This document shows positions 1 through 10,000 of a stretch of 41,671 nt of DNA, piece after piece (the first letter of the stretch is position 1; each line of letters begins with the position of its first letter). The notes beneath the pieces were generated by a model. The model was not told where the DNA came from. It worked only from the letters and a program-made list of their open reading frames with translations, and searched no databases. This DNA comes from Butyriboletus loyo (taxonomy: Eukaryota; Basidiomycota; Agaricomycetes; Boletales; Boletaceae), in assembly GCA_038093515.1 (NCBI GenBank), contig JBBPSI010000213.1, positions 1 through 41,671 on the forward strand, read 5' to 3'. The position numbers and the translations under genes were made by a program.

Positions 1-7
1 ATTGTGC

Positions 8-434
8 TGTTACAGTAGTACTCTACTTTTTCTCTCCTCTACCGTTGGGACTATTACATTTACCTAGCCTTTTGCTAGTTCCTGTTGAACGGTAACAACT
101 GTTCTTACTTAGTCATCACTTCCCGCGCACGGACGCACTTTCTTTCATACTCCAGAACGTTCTAGAGTATCTCTTCCTCATTTGTACGATTGCTCTCACG
201 ACCCGATTAGGGAGCATGGTCTGTGCGCAGACCTCAGTAGTATAAAACCTCTGTCTTTACACCCTGTAATGGTATCTAGTTCTACGCAGCTTTCTGCTAG
301 CAATTAGTTCATTGCCAGACTCTTAGTGCAAGCACTAAGACATAGTCTGAGACTTCTCCAGAATCGTCTCCAGAGTCCTGAGGCCACTCCAGAGTGCCTC
401 CTCGCTGTTCTGATTGTTAGCGCCCAGCATAACA
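8..434 (+). mobile_element. Solo LTR, family B (left copy)
   Basis: A 427-bp element begins TGTTACAGTAG and ends AGCATAACA, so it has TG...CA termini. It is flanked by a perfect 5-bp duplication TGTGC at 3-7 and 435-439. It is clearly homologous to 39521-39948. Inside are a TATA-like stretch (AGTATAAAA near 240) and the promoter-proximal motif GGTCTGTGCGCAGAC. No reverse transcriptase or integrase lies next to it, so it is read as a solo LTR of a Ty1/copia or Ty3/gypsy retrotransposon. The 5-bp duplication fits both groups, and the family cannot be decided without internal sequence. Confidence 0.88.
322..339 (+). other. Hairpin inside LTR B (left copy)
   Basis: This is an inverted repeat, CTTAGTGC-AA-GCACTAAG, with outer arms AGACT and AGTCT that can extend the stem. 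The right LTR B copy has the same hairpin with a paired change (see 39833-39850). It lies downstream of the TATA-like box and so could be in the transcribed part of the LTR. Confidence 0.6.
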
Positions 435-441
435 TGTGCAC

Positions 442-956
442 TGTTGCGAGGCAACGCGCAGTCGAATGCTAGCACGTAGTACCCTTCACACGAGGTCCCA
501 CCACAGTTGCAGGTATACACAAATACCTGGCAGAGATGAAACTGGAGCTTCAACTTAATCCTCAACTGTTGCCAGCAAATAGACAAGTGGTTAAAACTAG
601 GGAATCCTAGTCTAACCACGAGCCTTTATATATTGTACAGAAGTGCGCACAGACCATGCTGGCGGAGATGACTACTATACATGGATAGACTAAGGGAGAG
701 AAGCGCAACGGTGATTAACCACACGAGGCGCGGGGATCAAAGAGAAGAGAAGTAAACGGAGATTAAATACATGTGTTGTGACGTCATAGAGTCTAGGCCT
801 GGTCTAGGCCATGACATCATATGCTTAGTCAGCAATGGATCACATGTAAGTTCCCACGATCACGTGTGCTATGTCACGTGACCTTTGAAGTTGGAAACGA
901 CTAAGTCCAAAGTGAAAGTGTACGAAGTGTACGAATAAAATGTTATGATTATAACA
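442..956 (-). mobile_element. Solo LTR, family A (left copy)
   Basis: A 515-bp element on the minus strand begins TGTTATAATCATAACA and ends GCCTCGCAACA. It is flanked by a perfect 5-bp duplication TGCAC at 437-441 and 957-961. It is the reverse-complement homologue of 38526-39064, including TGTACAATATATAAAGGCTC and a TCACGTGAC palindrome. Its left duplication overlaps the right duplication of LTR B by three bases, so the two insertions were 2 bp apart. No internal retroelement genes are present. Confidence 0.9.
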
Positions 957-1149
957 TGCACCCTGCAAAAAATGTCAAAATTTGCATATTGCATAATGCA
1001 TGGGCCAGCAACAGTGAATATGCATCATGTATGAGGGAGCTACACAATAGGATTGTACTCGACTATTGTTCTAGAAAAAAAACTATGTAAAGGATCCATG
1101 GGAACTCAAAGTTGAGCAATATATGTCAACATTATTCACTCTTCTCACT

Positions 1150-1576
1150 ATGCTTGAATTGAAACACAAACCCCACGATAAACCTGCCACAGATGCCCAG
1201 CACACAAAGCAGCCAAAAGCCAATCACAACATACACAAACCAAAGACATCTGCACAGTCTCCAAGATTCTGAGGTAGCATTGATGGCTATTGAGCCTCTC
1301 GAACATAATGCAAAGGCTCGATCAGGACTCGAGATCTGCATCTCACTTTGCCCACACAAGGTTCCACAGGTAGCAGAGGTGGAATCATAGCTTATGGAGA
1401 TGGTCAACACTCTCAAATCATGCAATCACATTTTTGGTACTCCACCAACCATTCTTGAGCTCCTTGACCCTCTGGAAGAAAAGGAAATCAGGCAGACCCA
1501 GGGGCCATTGCCAGAGACCACTGGCAACCAAGATGATGCATTGGGATTTTGGTGGTCCCAACAATATGCATTATGA
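1150..1576 (+). pseudogene. Decayed ORF of unknown origin
   Basis: From an ATG at 1150 one frame reads 41 Lys/His/Pro-rich codons and then stops. A second frame (1193-1576) is open except for one stop at 1388-1390 and carries the phrase GTPPTILELLDPLEE near its end. The two pieces look like one coding region broken by a frameshift and a stop. Composition and position next to LTRs suggest a mobile-element remnant, but I do not recognise the family and chance ORFs remain possible. Confidence 0.3.
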
Positions 1577-1611
1577 CTACTGTAGCATTGAAAGGGGGTA
1601 ACTGAATTCCA

Positions 1612-1672
1612 TGGTCAATGTGCCAGAAGACGACCTGGACTCGTCATGAGGGTGATAGTGGTATTTGGTACA
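1612..1672 (-). pseudogene. Possible HET-gene scrap
   Basis: About 60 bases resemble the HET gene at 18655-18710, sharing GGACTCGTCATGAGGG and neighbouring bases, in the same orientation (HET sense strand is minus). It would match the region after the HET domain around residues 330-350. It is short and out of frame, so it is at most a relic. It lies just beyond the end of the lipase duplication arm. Confidence 0.4.
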
Positions 1673-1814
1673 TCCAAGGGTATCTGCTGGAAGTCTGGAA
1701 CTGCCCAGGATGGATAACTTCTTGAGAACGGACGAGCGGAGTAGTAACACTAACAGACGCTGCGATTGAAAATGATCCGTGGAGATTTAAAAAATAAAAA
1801 TAAAATAAAAAGAC

Positions 1815-3485
1815 TTTTTGTCAGCGGCATGACGTTAATTCGTCCTCCGCCAAGAAGCGACCCTCCCTGACTTGAAGCTTGGCCCCGGAGCAACACGAAA
1901 TGGAAGTCTCGAAAGGAAACGTGTCTCAAGAAGCGAACATGATCATAATTGACATCCCTAGTTCACGCAAGGAGTCCAAAAAGTAACATCGGTGTAATTT
2001 CACCATAACCATATTGTCTCGTTCAGCAGCCCATCGTAATTCCGTTGTAAGGACCGTCGTGGTTGTTAAGGTTGCCGTCCCAGACGTAGGGTACGTCACC
2101 GACCGTGCATTGTGTACTTGGGTTGTCCTGGCCTGTTCGACGCGTGCTCGTCGTTCAGAAAGCCTAACATGGAAAGTGGGAAGAACTTACCAGGGCATGC
2201 TGCCCATTCGCCAGAGTCCTTGATGTGCACCTCTCCGGAGGGGTGGACAAAGTCCAAGAACATGCCAGGGGAAATTGGGATGGGGTCCTCTTCATTGTTG
2301 ATGTGGGTCAAGTGCAGGTTGGCGTCCACGTAGTTGGCGAATGCTTGGTTGCCGACACGAGGGAGACCATAGCCAACGGTCTTGAAGGTCGTTCCGGCAG
2401 GTAGCCAAAGTGGCAGATACACCGAGTCGAGGAGCGTGATAGCCGCACCTACAGGACAACGATCGACTCATCAATCAATTGCCACTTGGGAAGCACATCA
2501 CGATAGATACTCACCCAGAGAGTGGCCGACCAAGGTTACAGACGTCGTCCCATACTCTGACATGGTTTGCTGCACAGCAGCGAGTACATCCGTGGCAGTA
2601 CTGTCATGACAATTTAAGTGGGTGGATGGGAATGAGCTGCAAGTCATACTTTGCTTGGTCATCCGCAAAGCCATCATGAACTTGAATGTCTGAACTAAGT
2701 CCTGGAAAGAGCGCGGAGTCCAACTTCTTCAGGAAGAAATCGGCATCCGTGATGATGGGTTGTCTGGAAGGTAACAGTTTGAGAAAACATACATGACGAT
2801 TGCTAAATTAGGGCTTACATATCTGAAGGGTTCGTTCCCTGGTGGGCGACGATCACGGTGTTGAGATTGGGGTCATATCCAACGTACCCTGTTCATTCGA
2901 AGAGAATCCAAGTCAAGTTGAGCTCCCCACATATCAAATTCGTGACTCACAGTACTGCACGGAGTCACCGTTACCACCAGAAGTGACAGGCTTAAAGTCA
3001 GGGTTGGCATTACAGTTGGCTTGGTTGGACGGGAGCGGATCATTGCTCCACGGATGGCTCGTGTATAGCGCTTCAAACGGACGTACCTCCACAGTTCCAT
3101 GCAAGCGTCTGGACGGGGGTACAATATCCAGCACTCGCATACCACGTGTATGGAGTGAAGGCATCAATCTGTGTCGTCGTCAGCGCAGTTATAGACTGCC
3201 TCCCAGAGAGGGTAGGCGAGGCCTGAACGACCGCAACACCGAGAAGGGCAGCAGCGAGAATAGAGGACATCGATATCACAGTTCTCCAGGAATCCACAAC
3301 CCGTGATGTCCCGGCCCCATGTTTTGTATAAGCATACCTTTATGGTGCATTATGGAAGCGCTGTATATTTAGCAATGATGGCAGAAGGCAGAACCATATG
3401 GTGAAGGTGGATATGCGACGTGGATGGGGTTGGCACGTAACCAGTGTTGGACAGACTCACGTCTGCACGAAGAGGGATCCTGGTG
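1815..3485 (-). repeat. Inverted segmental duplication, left arm (lipase)
   Basis: This segment is the reverse complement of about 14065-15710. Homology covers the 5' flank of the lipase gene (a shared GGATCCCTCTTCG motif at 3469-3481 and 14069-14081), all exons and introns, and the 3' flank up to a shared GTCATGC(A/C)G region. Coding parts are nearly identical and flanks more diverged. The arms enclose about 10.6 kb carrying RPB7 and VPS10. No transposase or terminal repeat was seen, so the copying mechanism is unknown. Confidence 0.88.
2023..3270 (-). CDS. Secreted class 3 lipase (copy 1)
   Basis: This is a predicted extracellular triacylglycerol lipase of the fungal Lipase_3 family (alpha/beta hydrolase). 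Translation starts MSSILAAALLGVAVVQA, a signal peptide. After a short first exon the reading continues through TPYTWYASAGYC, a spliced QYWYVGYDP...VIVAHQGTNPS segment, the nucleophile elbow TLVGHSLGAAI (catalytic Ser), the conserved GLPRVGN, the acid motif NNEEDPIP, and a HPSGEVHI segment that probably supplies the catalytic His. The last exon ends NGITMGC. About six short introns separate the exons; the one inside the QYW codon uses GTGAGT. Every junction tried kept the frame, so the gene looks intact. It is paralogous to the copy at 14272-15526. Confidence 0.88.
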
Positions 3486-4620
3486 CACGAGAAAAGAAGG
3501 CTTTGGACACCTGTCCATAATTGATTATCACGCGTCGTCTTGTGTATGGCTCACGCCAGTATTTCTGAAGATGGATTCCAAAGGCCCGAGAAGCGGCGAG
3601 AATGGAACGAGCCGGATCAAGCAAACCTGCCGCTACCTGCATGCCGACGAACGTGCCAATTGAATGCCGGTCATTTCCAGGGAGACCCTCAGGGTCCCAT
3701 ATGTGCTCGGGTTGCTGATCGACCCGCTGGAATATGGCGAAGGAAATGTCTGAATTCGTGACTCGGATCAACAAGACACCGAGAGCTCGAAGGGCTGAAC
3801 AAGCATAGCTCCATCTGTCTACAAGTCAGAGTTGTCATCGCACGGGCACTCACCTGCTTTTGTTGCAGCTAGATCCAGTTAGACCGCTTTCGCCCGTGTG
3901 CTGCTTGGTTTTGAGTTTACCTTAGCCGACTGTACAAATGACACCAGCCGTTCCTAATCCAGCTTGCTCGGACAACGCCCTTTCGGTTGCACATCTAGCA
4001 CCGGACGGGAGCTCTGAGGTGCGCTTGAGGAACCTCGAGGTGGTTCATGTTGTTTTTCAAGGCACCTTTGCTTGCGGCAACTTCTTTCATCACGACCTCG
4101 AGCTCCGTGCAGATCGACGTCAAAGGATATCCAATTTGTTACTACCAGGGATTGATCTGATCATCTTTCTGTCCAAGGCAACCCTTTGCGGTTGGTAAGT
4201 TATTTCGTCCGAGGAAATCAAATCCTCATCATGTGCTCGCACCGCCACGTGTTTGTAGTACACCACCCCAGAAAAACATGTTCTGATGTATATATACCTT
4301 GGCTTGATTGAAATCTTGAAACATGACACTTTGAGTGGGTTTTACAGCAGTTTCGGTGCTATGATGAATTGCTAGAACGCTCAATCCAGAAACCGCGTCA
4401 CCGAACAGTCAAGGATCCAGCCATCTTCAGACCGTAGATCGACAAAAGGAGGTGGTGTTACTTGTTTCTGTGCACTAAACGAGCAAGGTGGGCTGGCTGT
4501 CCGACCTCACGTACTGAATGTAACAGTACCGAGTATGGCCCATAGAAGCACGGTACTACGCGTGGAGAGAAGCGTTTTTTTAGACTACCATCAGGTGAGA
4601 GTGTAACCCCAACAGACGGG
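3486..4620. other. Gap without a confident gene
   Basis: Between the lipase arm and RPB7 I find only ORF-like traces. One minus-strand frame of about 100 codons lies at 3457-3774, and a Glu/Lys-rich minus-strand frame sits around 3990-4110. Neither shows a family motif, a clear start or good splice context. They may be old gene remains truncated by the lipase duplication. Confidence 0.4.
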
Positions 4621-4629
4621 GACATGAAT

Positions 4630-5407
4630 TCAATCTATAACTCCAAGATGATCTTCTTTGATGGTCCCGATGGCAAACTGTGGAGAGTAAATATGAATAG
4701 TTGGATACAAATAGAGCACGCACAATTTCTGTCGCGTCGACACGAGTACCTACGATTTTTAGCCGGACTCGGGTGTTTTTCTCGATTATCTGGTAACAAC
4801 GGCCCGTATCCCCTGGTAAATAATAGAAAAGGAAGTTAAAGTTAGAGGTCTCATACCTGATCCTCGGATGCGAACGACGGTGGATTCGAGTTGGGGTCAA
4901 ATTTCATGTCTGGATGTATGAGCTAAAGACGCAGTAAGCAATTAGAGCGGCAGGGATGGTCAAGATTTTTACTTGATGCGAAACGAAAACCTGCAGTGGT
5001 CCTACATCCGCGAAGAACCCCATCTATAGCTACATCTCAGAAGGAAGGTATAAATGAAATGGCTGATATACGCACCTTGTTGACATTGTTAACCACGCCA
5101 TCCACCACTTCACCTTTGAACGGCTTGAACACAATGGCGCGATACCGCGTAATGAACTCGGCTTGGCCGCTCCCACCGATGACCATCCCTTTCCCGATAT
5201 CGAGGATAGAAACGACAGCTATGATGTATCCAAATGCTCCTGAACAAGTGCCTTCGACATCTGCGTATAACTTGGACTCCAAGAATTGGAGCATCCGAGG
5301 ACCGAAGTAGGACGGGTGCAGAAGGATTGTGTGGGTTAGTTCTTTCTGTAATGATTACTGATGATACAGATATCCAGAAAACGGAGCTGACTTACGATGA
5401 AAAACAT
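4630..5407 (-). CDS. RPB7: RNA polymerase II subunit Rpb7
   Basis: This subunit forms the Rpb4/Rpb7 stalk of nuclear RNA polymerase II, which binds emerging RNA and links transcription to mRNA fate. Six exons splice cleanly: 5407-5396, 5345-5076, 5023-4973, 4922-4857, 4789-4724 and 4677-4630. They give about 170 aa, matching the family length of 171. The N-terminus is MFFIKELTHTILLHPSYFGP; the tip-associated core reads FGYIIAVVSILDIGKGMV and QAEFITRYRAIVFKPFKGEVVDG. The C-terminal OB-fold half has MGFFADVGPLQVFVSHQLI and RVRLKIVGTRVDATEI, ending FAIGTIKEDHLGVID. The first exon encodes only four residues. The gene is divergent from the gene at 5570 with a 162-bp shared promoter space. Confidence 0.96.
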
Positions 5408-5569
5408 GTTGGGTACACTCAGGTAGGGGATGCTATACTATGCATATCACATACTCAAACGCACGTGACATCTGGATTCATCCCGATTACGTAACGATGA
5501 TGATTTAAAGTGGAAATCGAACGGTTGAACTTTTATTGTTCACCATCCTTGACCACGAGCGTGTTTGCG

Positions 5570-6363
5570 ATGGCGACGTATTCTGCCTTTTTCTCGTCTG
5601 GTCTCCTTGCACCACGCATTGCCAGATACACGACACCTGTCCTGCCGTCGTCGCCGATGGCCATTTCAACCAGTCCTGGTGACCCAGTTGATCGTCAGTT
5701 GAGCCTGACACCGACACAAGTTGGACAGACTAGGCCATTTCCCAAGGCTCCGGAAGCCCACACCAACGCTGAACGTCCTGCCATGCGCAGACGTCGCTCC
5801 AGCATCAATATTGGTGTGAACCCTATGGCTCTCATCAAGTCTCCTGTCAGAAACGCGGGTGCGGCCCTCCAACGAACTGGTTTCATGTCTCCTACGCGTC
5901 ATCGCGCTGCTACTGTTAGCATGAACACAGCGTTTGAGAACAACAGTCTCTTTGGTAGACTGAGAAGTGGAAGTGTGGGCGGTATTGCCAATCCACCCAA
6001 GCGGTAAGTATCTGGATTTAAGTGTGGCGTTGTACTAACATCGTCGCTAGACTACGCCGAGCGATCCGCCGCCCTGTCCCCCTAGCCCCACCACCCAGCG
6101 CGCCACTTCCTGCGCTTCCTCCTTGCTCGCCAACCAAGTGCGGTAGTTCGTTCTTGCCACCTGCTATCCTGGATCCCGTGCCGCGGCAGCCTCTCACAGC
6201 AAGAAGTTCGCGTGCGGGCGGCGTTGCAAATCTTTTTTCACCGGCATTGTCCTCACCATCATTGCTGAGTCCGGATTATACCGCAAAAATGCCCTTCAAA
6301 TCACCACCGGGTTCTCTTGGCTCTTGTGATGACACGATCGATGAGGCAATGATGGAAAACTAG
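5570..6363 (+). CDS. Hypothetical Ser/Pro-rich protein
   Basis: Two exons (5570-6003 and 6051-6363) are joined by a 47-bp intron with donor GTAAGT, branch-like TACTAAC and acceptor GCTAG, giving 248 aa. I chose the ATG at 5570 rather than the in-frame ATG at 5510, which would lie closer to RPB7. The protein starts MATYSAFFSSGLLAPRIARY, is rich in Ser, Pro and Arg, has an RRRRSS basic patch near residue 80 and a Pro-rich tract after the intron, and ends in an acidic tail. It looks mostly disordered, with several SP and TP sites that could be phosphorylated. I do not recognise a domain. Confidence 0.75.
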
Positions 6364-7012
6364 CAGGTCATAAAGTGCTCGATGCGCTCCCTGCTAACAC
6401 TGTAACATCATCGCGCTGGGTCGCGCCAACATTTACATTTATGTATATCTTTTCATCCGTCTCTTATATTATACCCAATCTAATTCTGATCGCCTCTGCA
6501 CTATGCCCACCATGTCAGCACTCAATTCCCCTATCCCATTTCGCTTATCATGGTTCTTATTCATATCATCCTCACTACTTAGACTCGGTTATCGGTTGTG
6601 TCATATCGGTGCTTTCCGTTTCGAAAATATGCCAAGTATCTATCCGCATTACTCTCAAGTTTGTGCAGGGAGTTTTTCGCCGAGGATCCAATGCAACGCT
6701 CGTGTCTACATAAGTGCTAGGAGGGGGTATCCTTTGATAACATCGACGCTGCTCGCTGGCAAGACATGCGCATAAAAATATACTTCACATCGACTGACAA
6801 GGGGGGCAAACTAAATTAACGCCTCCGCGTGCGCAAAAGAAGAGGATGCCAACGTGTTAGTGTACGATATATACCCATCCCTACAAGGTACAAAAAAAAG
6901 AAAGAAAAAAAGAAAACAGAAAATAGAAGGATGTGACATGTTCTATCATTCAAAAAAAAAAAAACACCATCCATCCGAACCCTCTTCTGCACGGCCCGCT
7001 TTCCTTTCTCGT
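6364..7012. other. 3' untranslated and intergenic DNA
   Basis: This stretch lies between two convergent genes. It holds A-rich tracts (6890-6935 and 6951-6963) and no ORF with family features. It probably carries the 3' UTRs of the hypothetical gene and of VPS10. Confidence 0.6.
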
Positions 7013-10000
7013 CTACTCCTCGTCCTCGAACCGAAGTACCTGTGCGTCCTCGTCGACAGGCAAGTCTCGGTAGCCGCGGCGTGCTCGGTATCCCATAGCA
7101 AGGATATCCAGTCTCGAAGACACGTATTCGTACGCAATCCCCCCAATACCAACGAGGAACCAGGGCACAGAGGCCAACGTATCGAGAACGCCCGAACCTG
7201 TCCCGAACCCGCTCGAGTAGTCGTTAGGAAGCCGAATCGTTCTGTGGAGTTTAACGCCACCGTTAGCAAAGCTGTCCGCCTCGTGACACGTTTGGAGGGG
7301 GGGGTAAAACTTACCCTCTCGCAAGCCCACTCTTCTTGTACCACCACCACGCGATGAGTGCTGTGATTGCGAACGGGAACAAGAGCACCACGGTCCAAAA
7401 GAAAACGCTGTGGCCCCTGATTCCGGGACAGAGATGCTGTGTTCCACGGTCAAGTCGCTCACCTCCTTCGCAGCTCGAGTGGGTGACTTTGCGGTACGCG
7501 GTCCGTGCATACCAGTACTCCTCGTCACCGCGACAAGAGTCGTCATCAGAGCGTGGTGAAGTCCCTGGTACTGGCACGCATTCCCCTTCGTCATTCCTCA
7601 CATAGTTGAATTCACTGTGAAAGAACGTCGTAAAATGGTCCTAGGAGAAGTAAATCGTAGGTGAGCCGACTTACCACTCAAAATCGTCTTGCCCACAGGC
7701 ACAGTTGTGGACGATCTCGTGCACTGCTTCCACCACTTCCTTGCCTACAATGCAATTGGCATCGCGTTTACGGCGCTTGTAAAGTGTCTGCAGCAACGTT
7801 CATAACTGTACTGAAATACCAAAGATAGGAGCGTACCTGACGACCAAATAGGCACGTTTCTGTTCTTTCCTCACTGGGGCTCCATAACTCAAAGTCATCA
7901 TGAGCCGGATCATCTTTGTTGAACTCGCCTAGGAAGAAACTTCGTTAGTACCCTACAGCGCTACCCACACAATGCGAACATACATTTTCGGCGAGTTAAC
8001 GATGTGAAGTCAATGTGTACAATCGTCGATGACGTGGAGCTGGGCGCATGTCCAAGAAGCATAAACTTCCTGCTCGTATCTTCGGGAACCGTGATGATTG
8101 TATTGATCCTCAACTTTTCGTTACTAAATTTGTACTCTCGCCACGAGAGACCTTCGTTCGTAGTGAACAAGACGTGATCCGTCGGCTCTTCATCGTTGAC
8201 AATCAAGATTATTGATCCAGAGTCGCCAAATTCCCAGAGATAAGCATCCTTGTGAACTTCCTCCCAAGTGAAACCACCATCGCGCGAAAGGAAGGTATCG
8301 CTCTCTGTGTAGGGGGCGAGTACTTCACCCACGTTGCCGACCGCCATGACGACACCTACAACGCTCGGGCTGCTGTACGTTGCCCGTGCATCCCTACGCT
8401 CTGTGAACCCATGTACATGAAGGGCACAACTCTGGTGAAATGAATATCGCGATCAACTAGCAAAATGAATGCGACATACAGTCGTTGAACAAGAATACGC
8501 ATTTCCTTGGGAATCAACCTTTGGAGGGGAAAGGGACTTCCAAGTGCCGCCTACAGATCCGTTCATTGAGACACCCAAGTCCCCTTGATACCCAAAACGC
8601 TCACCGTCGTTATGCGTAATCCTTGTTTGAAGCACCTTTCTGCCTGTGAGGGTTGCCTCTGCCGGGTTCGCCACGATGTTGACCAACGCAATGCCATCTA
8701 ACGCAGCAAACTTTTCGAAATCTACATATCCGACTTCGTTCCTGTTCACGTTCTGCACGGACAATCCAAAATAAGTTCCATTGGAGTTGGACTTTAGGAT
8801 GTTACCCCAGAAGGGGTGCGGCCATTCGGACATAGTCATATGCAGGAAGATGGAATCGGTGCTTGATTCTAACACGGTATACGCCTATGCATCATAATTA
8901 ATAAATGGATAACCCGTGGTGAATATGCTTAGACATACATGTGTGTCAGGATGCATGCCAGGTGGGAATTTTCCGGTCGCAAACGTCAGTCCATCGAGCG
9001 AAACTTGAAGATCTAAAGCATTTTTCGTAGGAAGATACTTTCCGTATGTAAGTCTATGCATATGCAAGCAATCATGAAAGTCTACACTTACCTCGGCCAC
9101 AATGAGGTATTCCGAGAACTTTGTAAAACCAACGACATGCTCGAAAAGTTTTGTCTTCTTGTCATAGTAATCTCTGCCCGAGATAAGTTGCAATGCGTTA
9201 TCTTTATCAAACAAGCGCTGAGAACCCTGCTTGTTTTGGTAGGACTCGCATAGAATCTGGTTCGAGTCGGCGAGGAGTTCTGTGTCGCGGGTCCAGTCAC
9301 AATTAACAACATAGTCTTCGATGAAATGCCAATTCCGTCCGTTGTCGCGGGAATGTTGTGCTTGGGCGTGGCAGTTCTCTGCACTGCCTTCGCACTCGAC
9401 GTCGCCGATCCAAATAATGAGATCGGAACGGGGCTGGAACCGAAGCACCGGCACGCCAAACGTATTCGGACGCGACGGTGCATTTAGGTCATGCCAGTAC
9501 CGACCGCCATCTGTTGTGTAGAAATACTTGAAAGATTCCGTTATCAGATAAGCCCGTTCGTTTGAATGAGTGTGCATGTAAAACCCCAGAAAGCGTTCCC
9601 CAGGATATATTTGTTCCCAGGTGAACCCTTCGTTACTCGACTGCCAGATCGTGTTATCATCCAATAAAACGAGAACAGTCTTTCTCAGATTACTTCAGTA
9701 TTTAGCACAGCAGGTAGTATTGACATCCACTCACGCTTGAATCCTTGAAGAATTGGTACTGAAGAACCTTTGCATTGAACTGATGCTAAATTCGAGGTCA
9801 GCAAGAAATTGACACGACACAGCAGCTTAAAAACTCACGATCTGGTCGGTGACTTCACCCTCGGGGGCTTCAGCTACATTCACATATCCGGCGTTTCAAG
9901 TTCACCCGCTCAGGCCATCGATTAATGGCACGTACCTTGCGAACACTGCTTTTCAACAGGGTCATCTTTCTTTTTACCCTGGCCCGGCTCACATAAATTA

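Noticed and set aside
8..956. One long LTR made of both left elements
   Set aside because: Each half has its own TG/CA ends and its own perfect 5-bp duplication, and the two halves occur separately and in a different relative orientation at 38526-39948.
6890..6963. A-rich tract as a retroposed poly(A) tail
   Set aside because: No target duplication or processed gene is next to it; it fits the 3' untranslated region between convergent genes.
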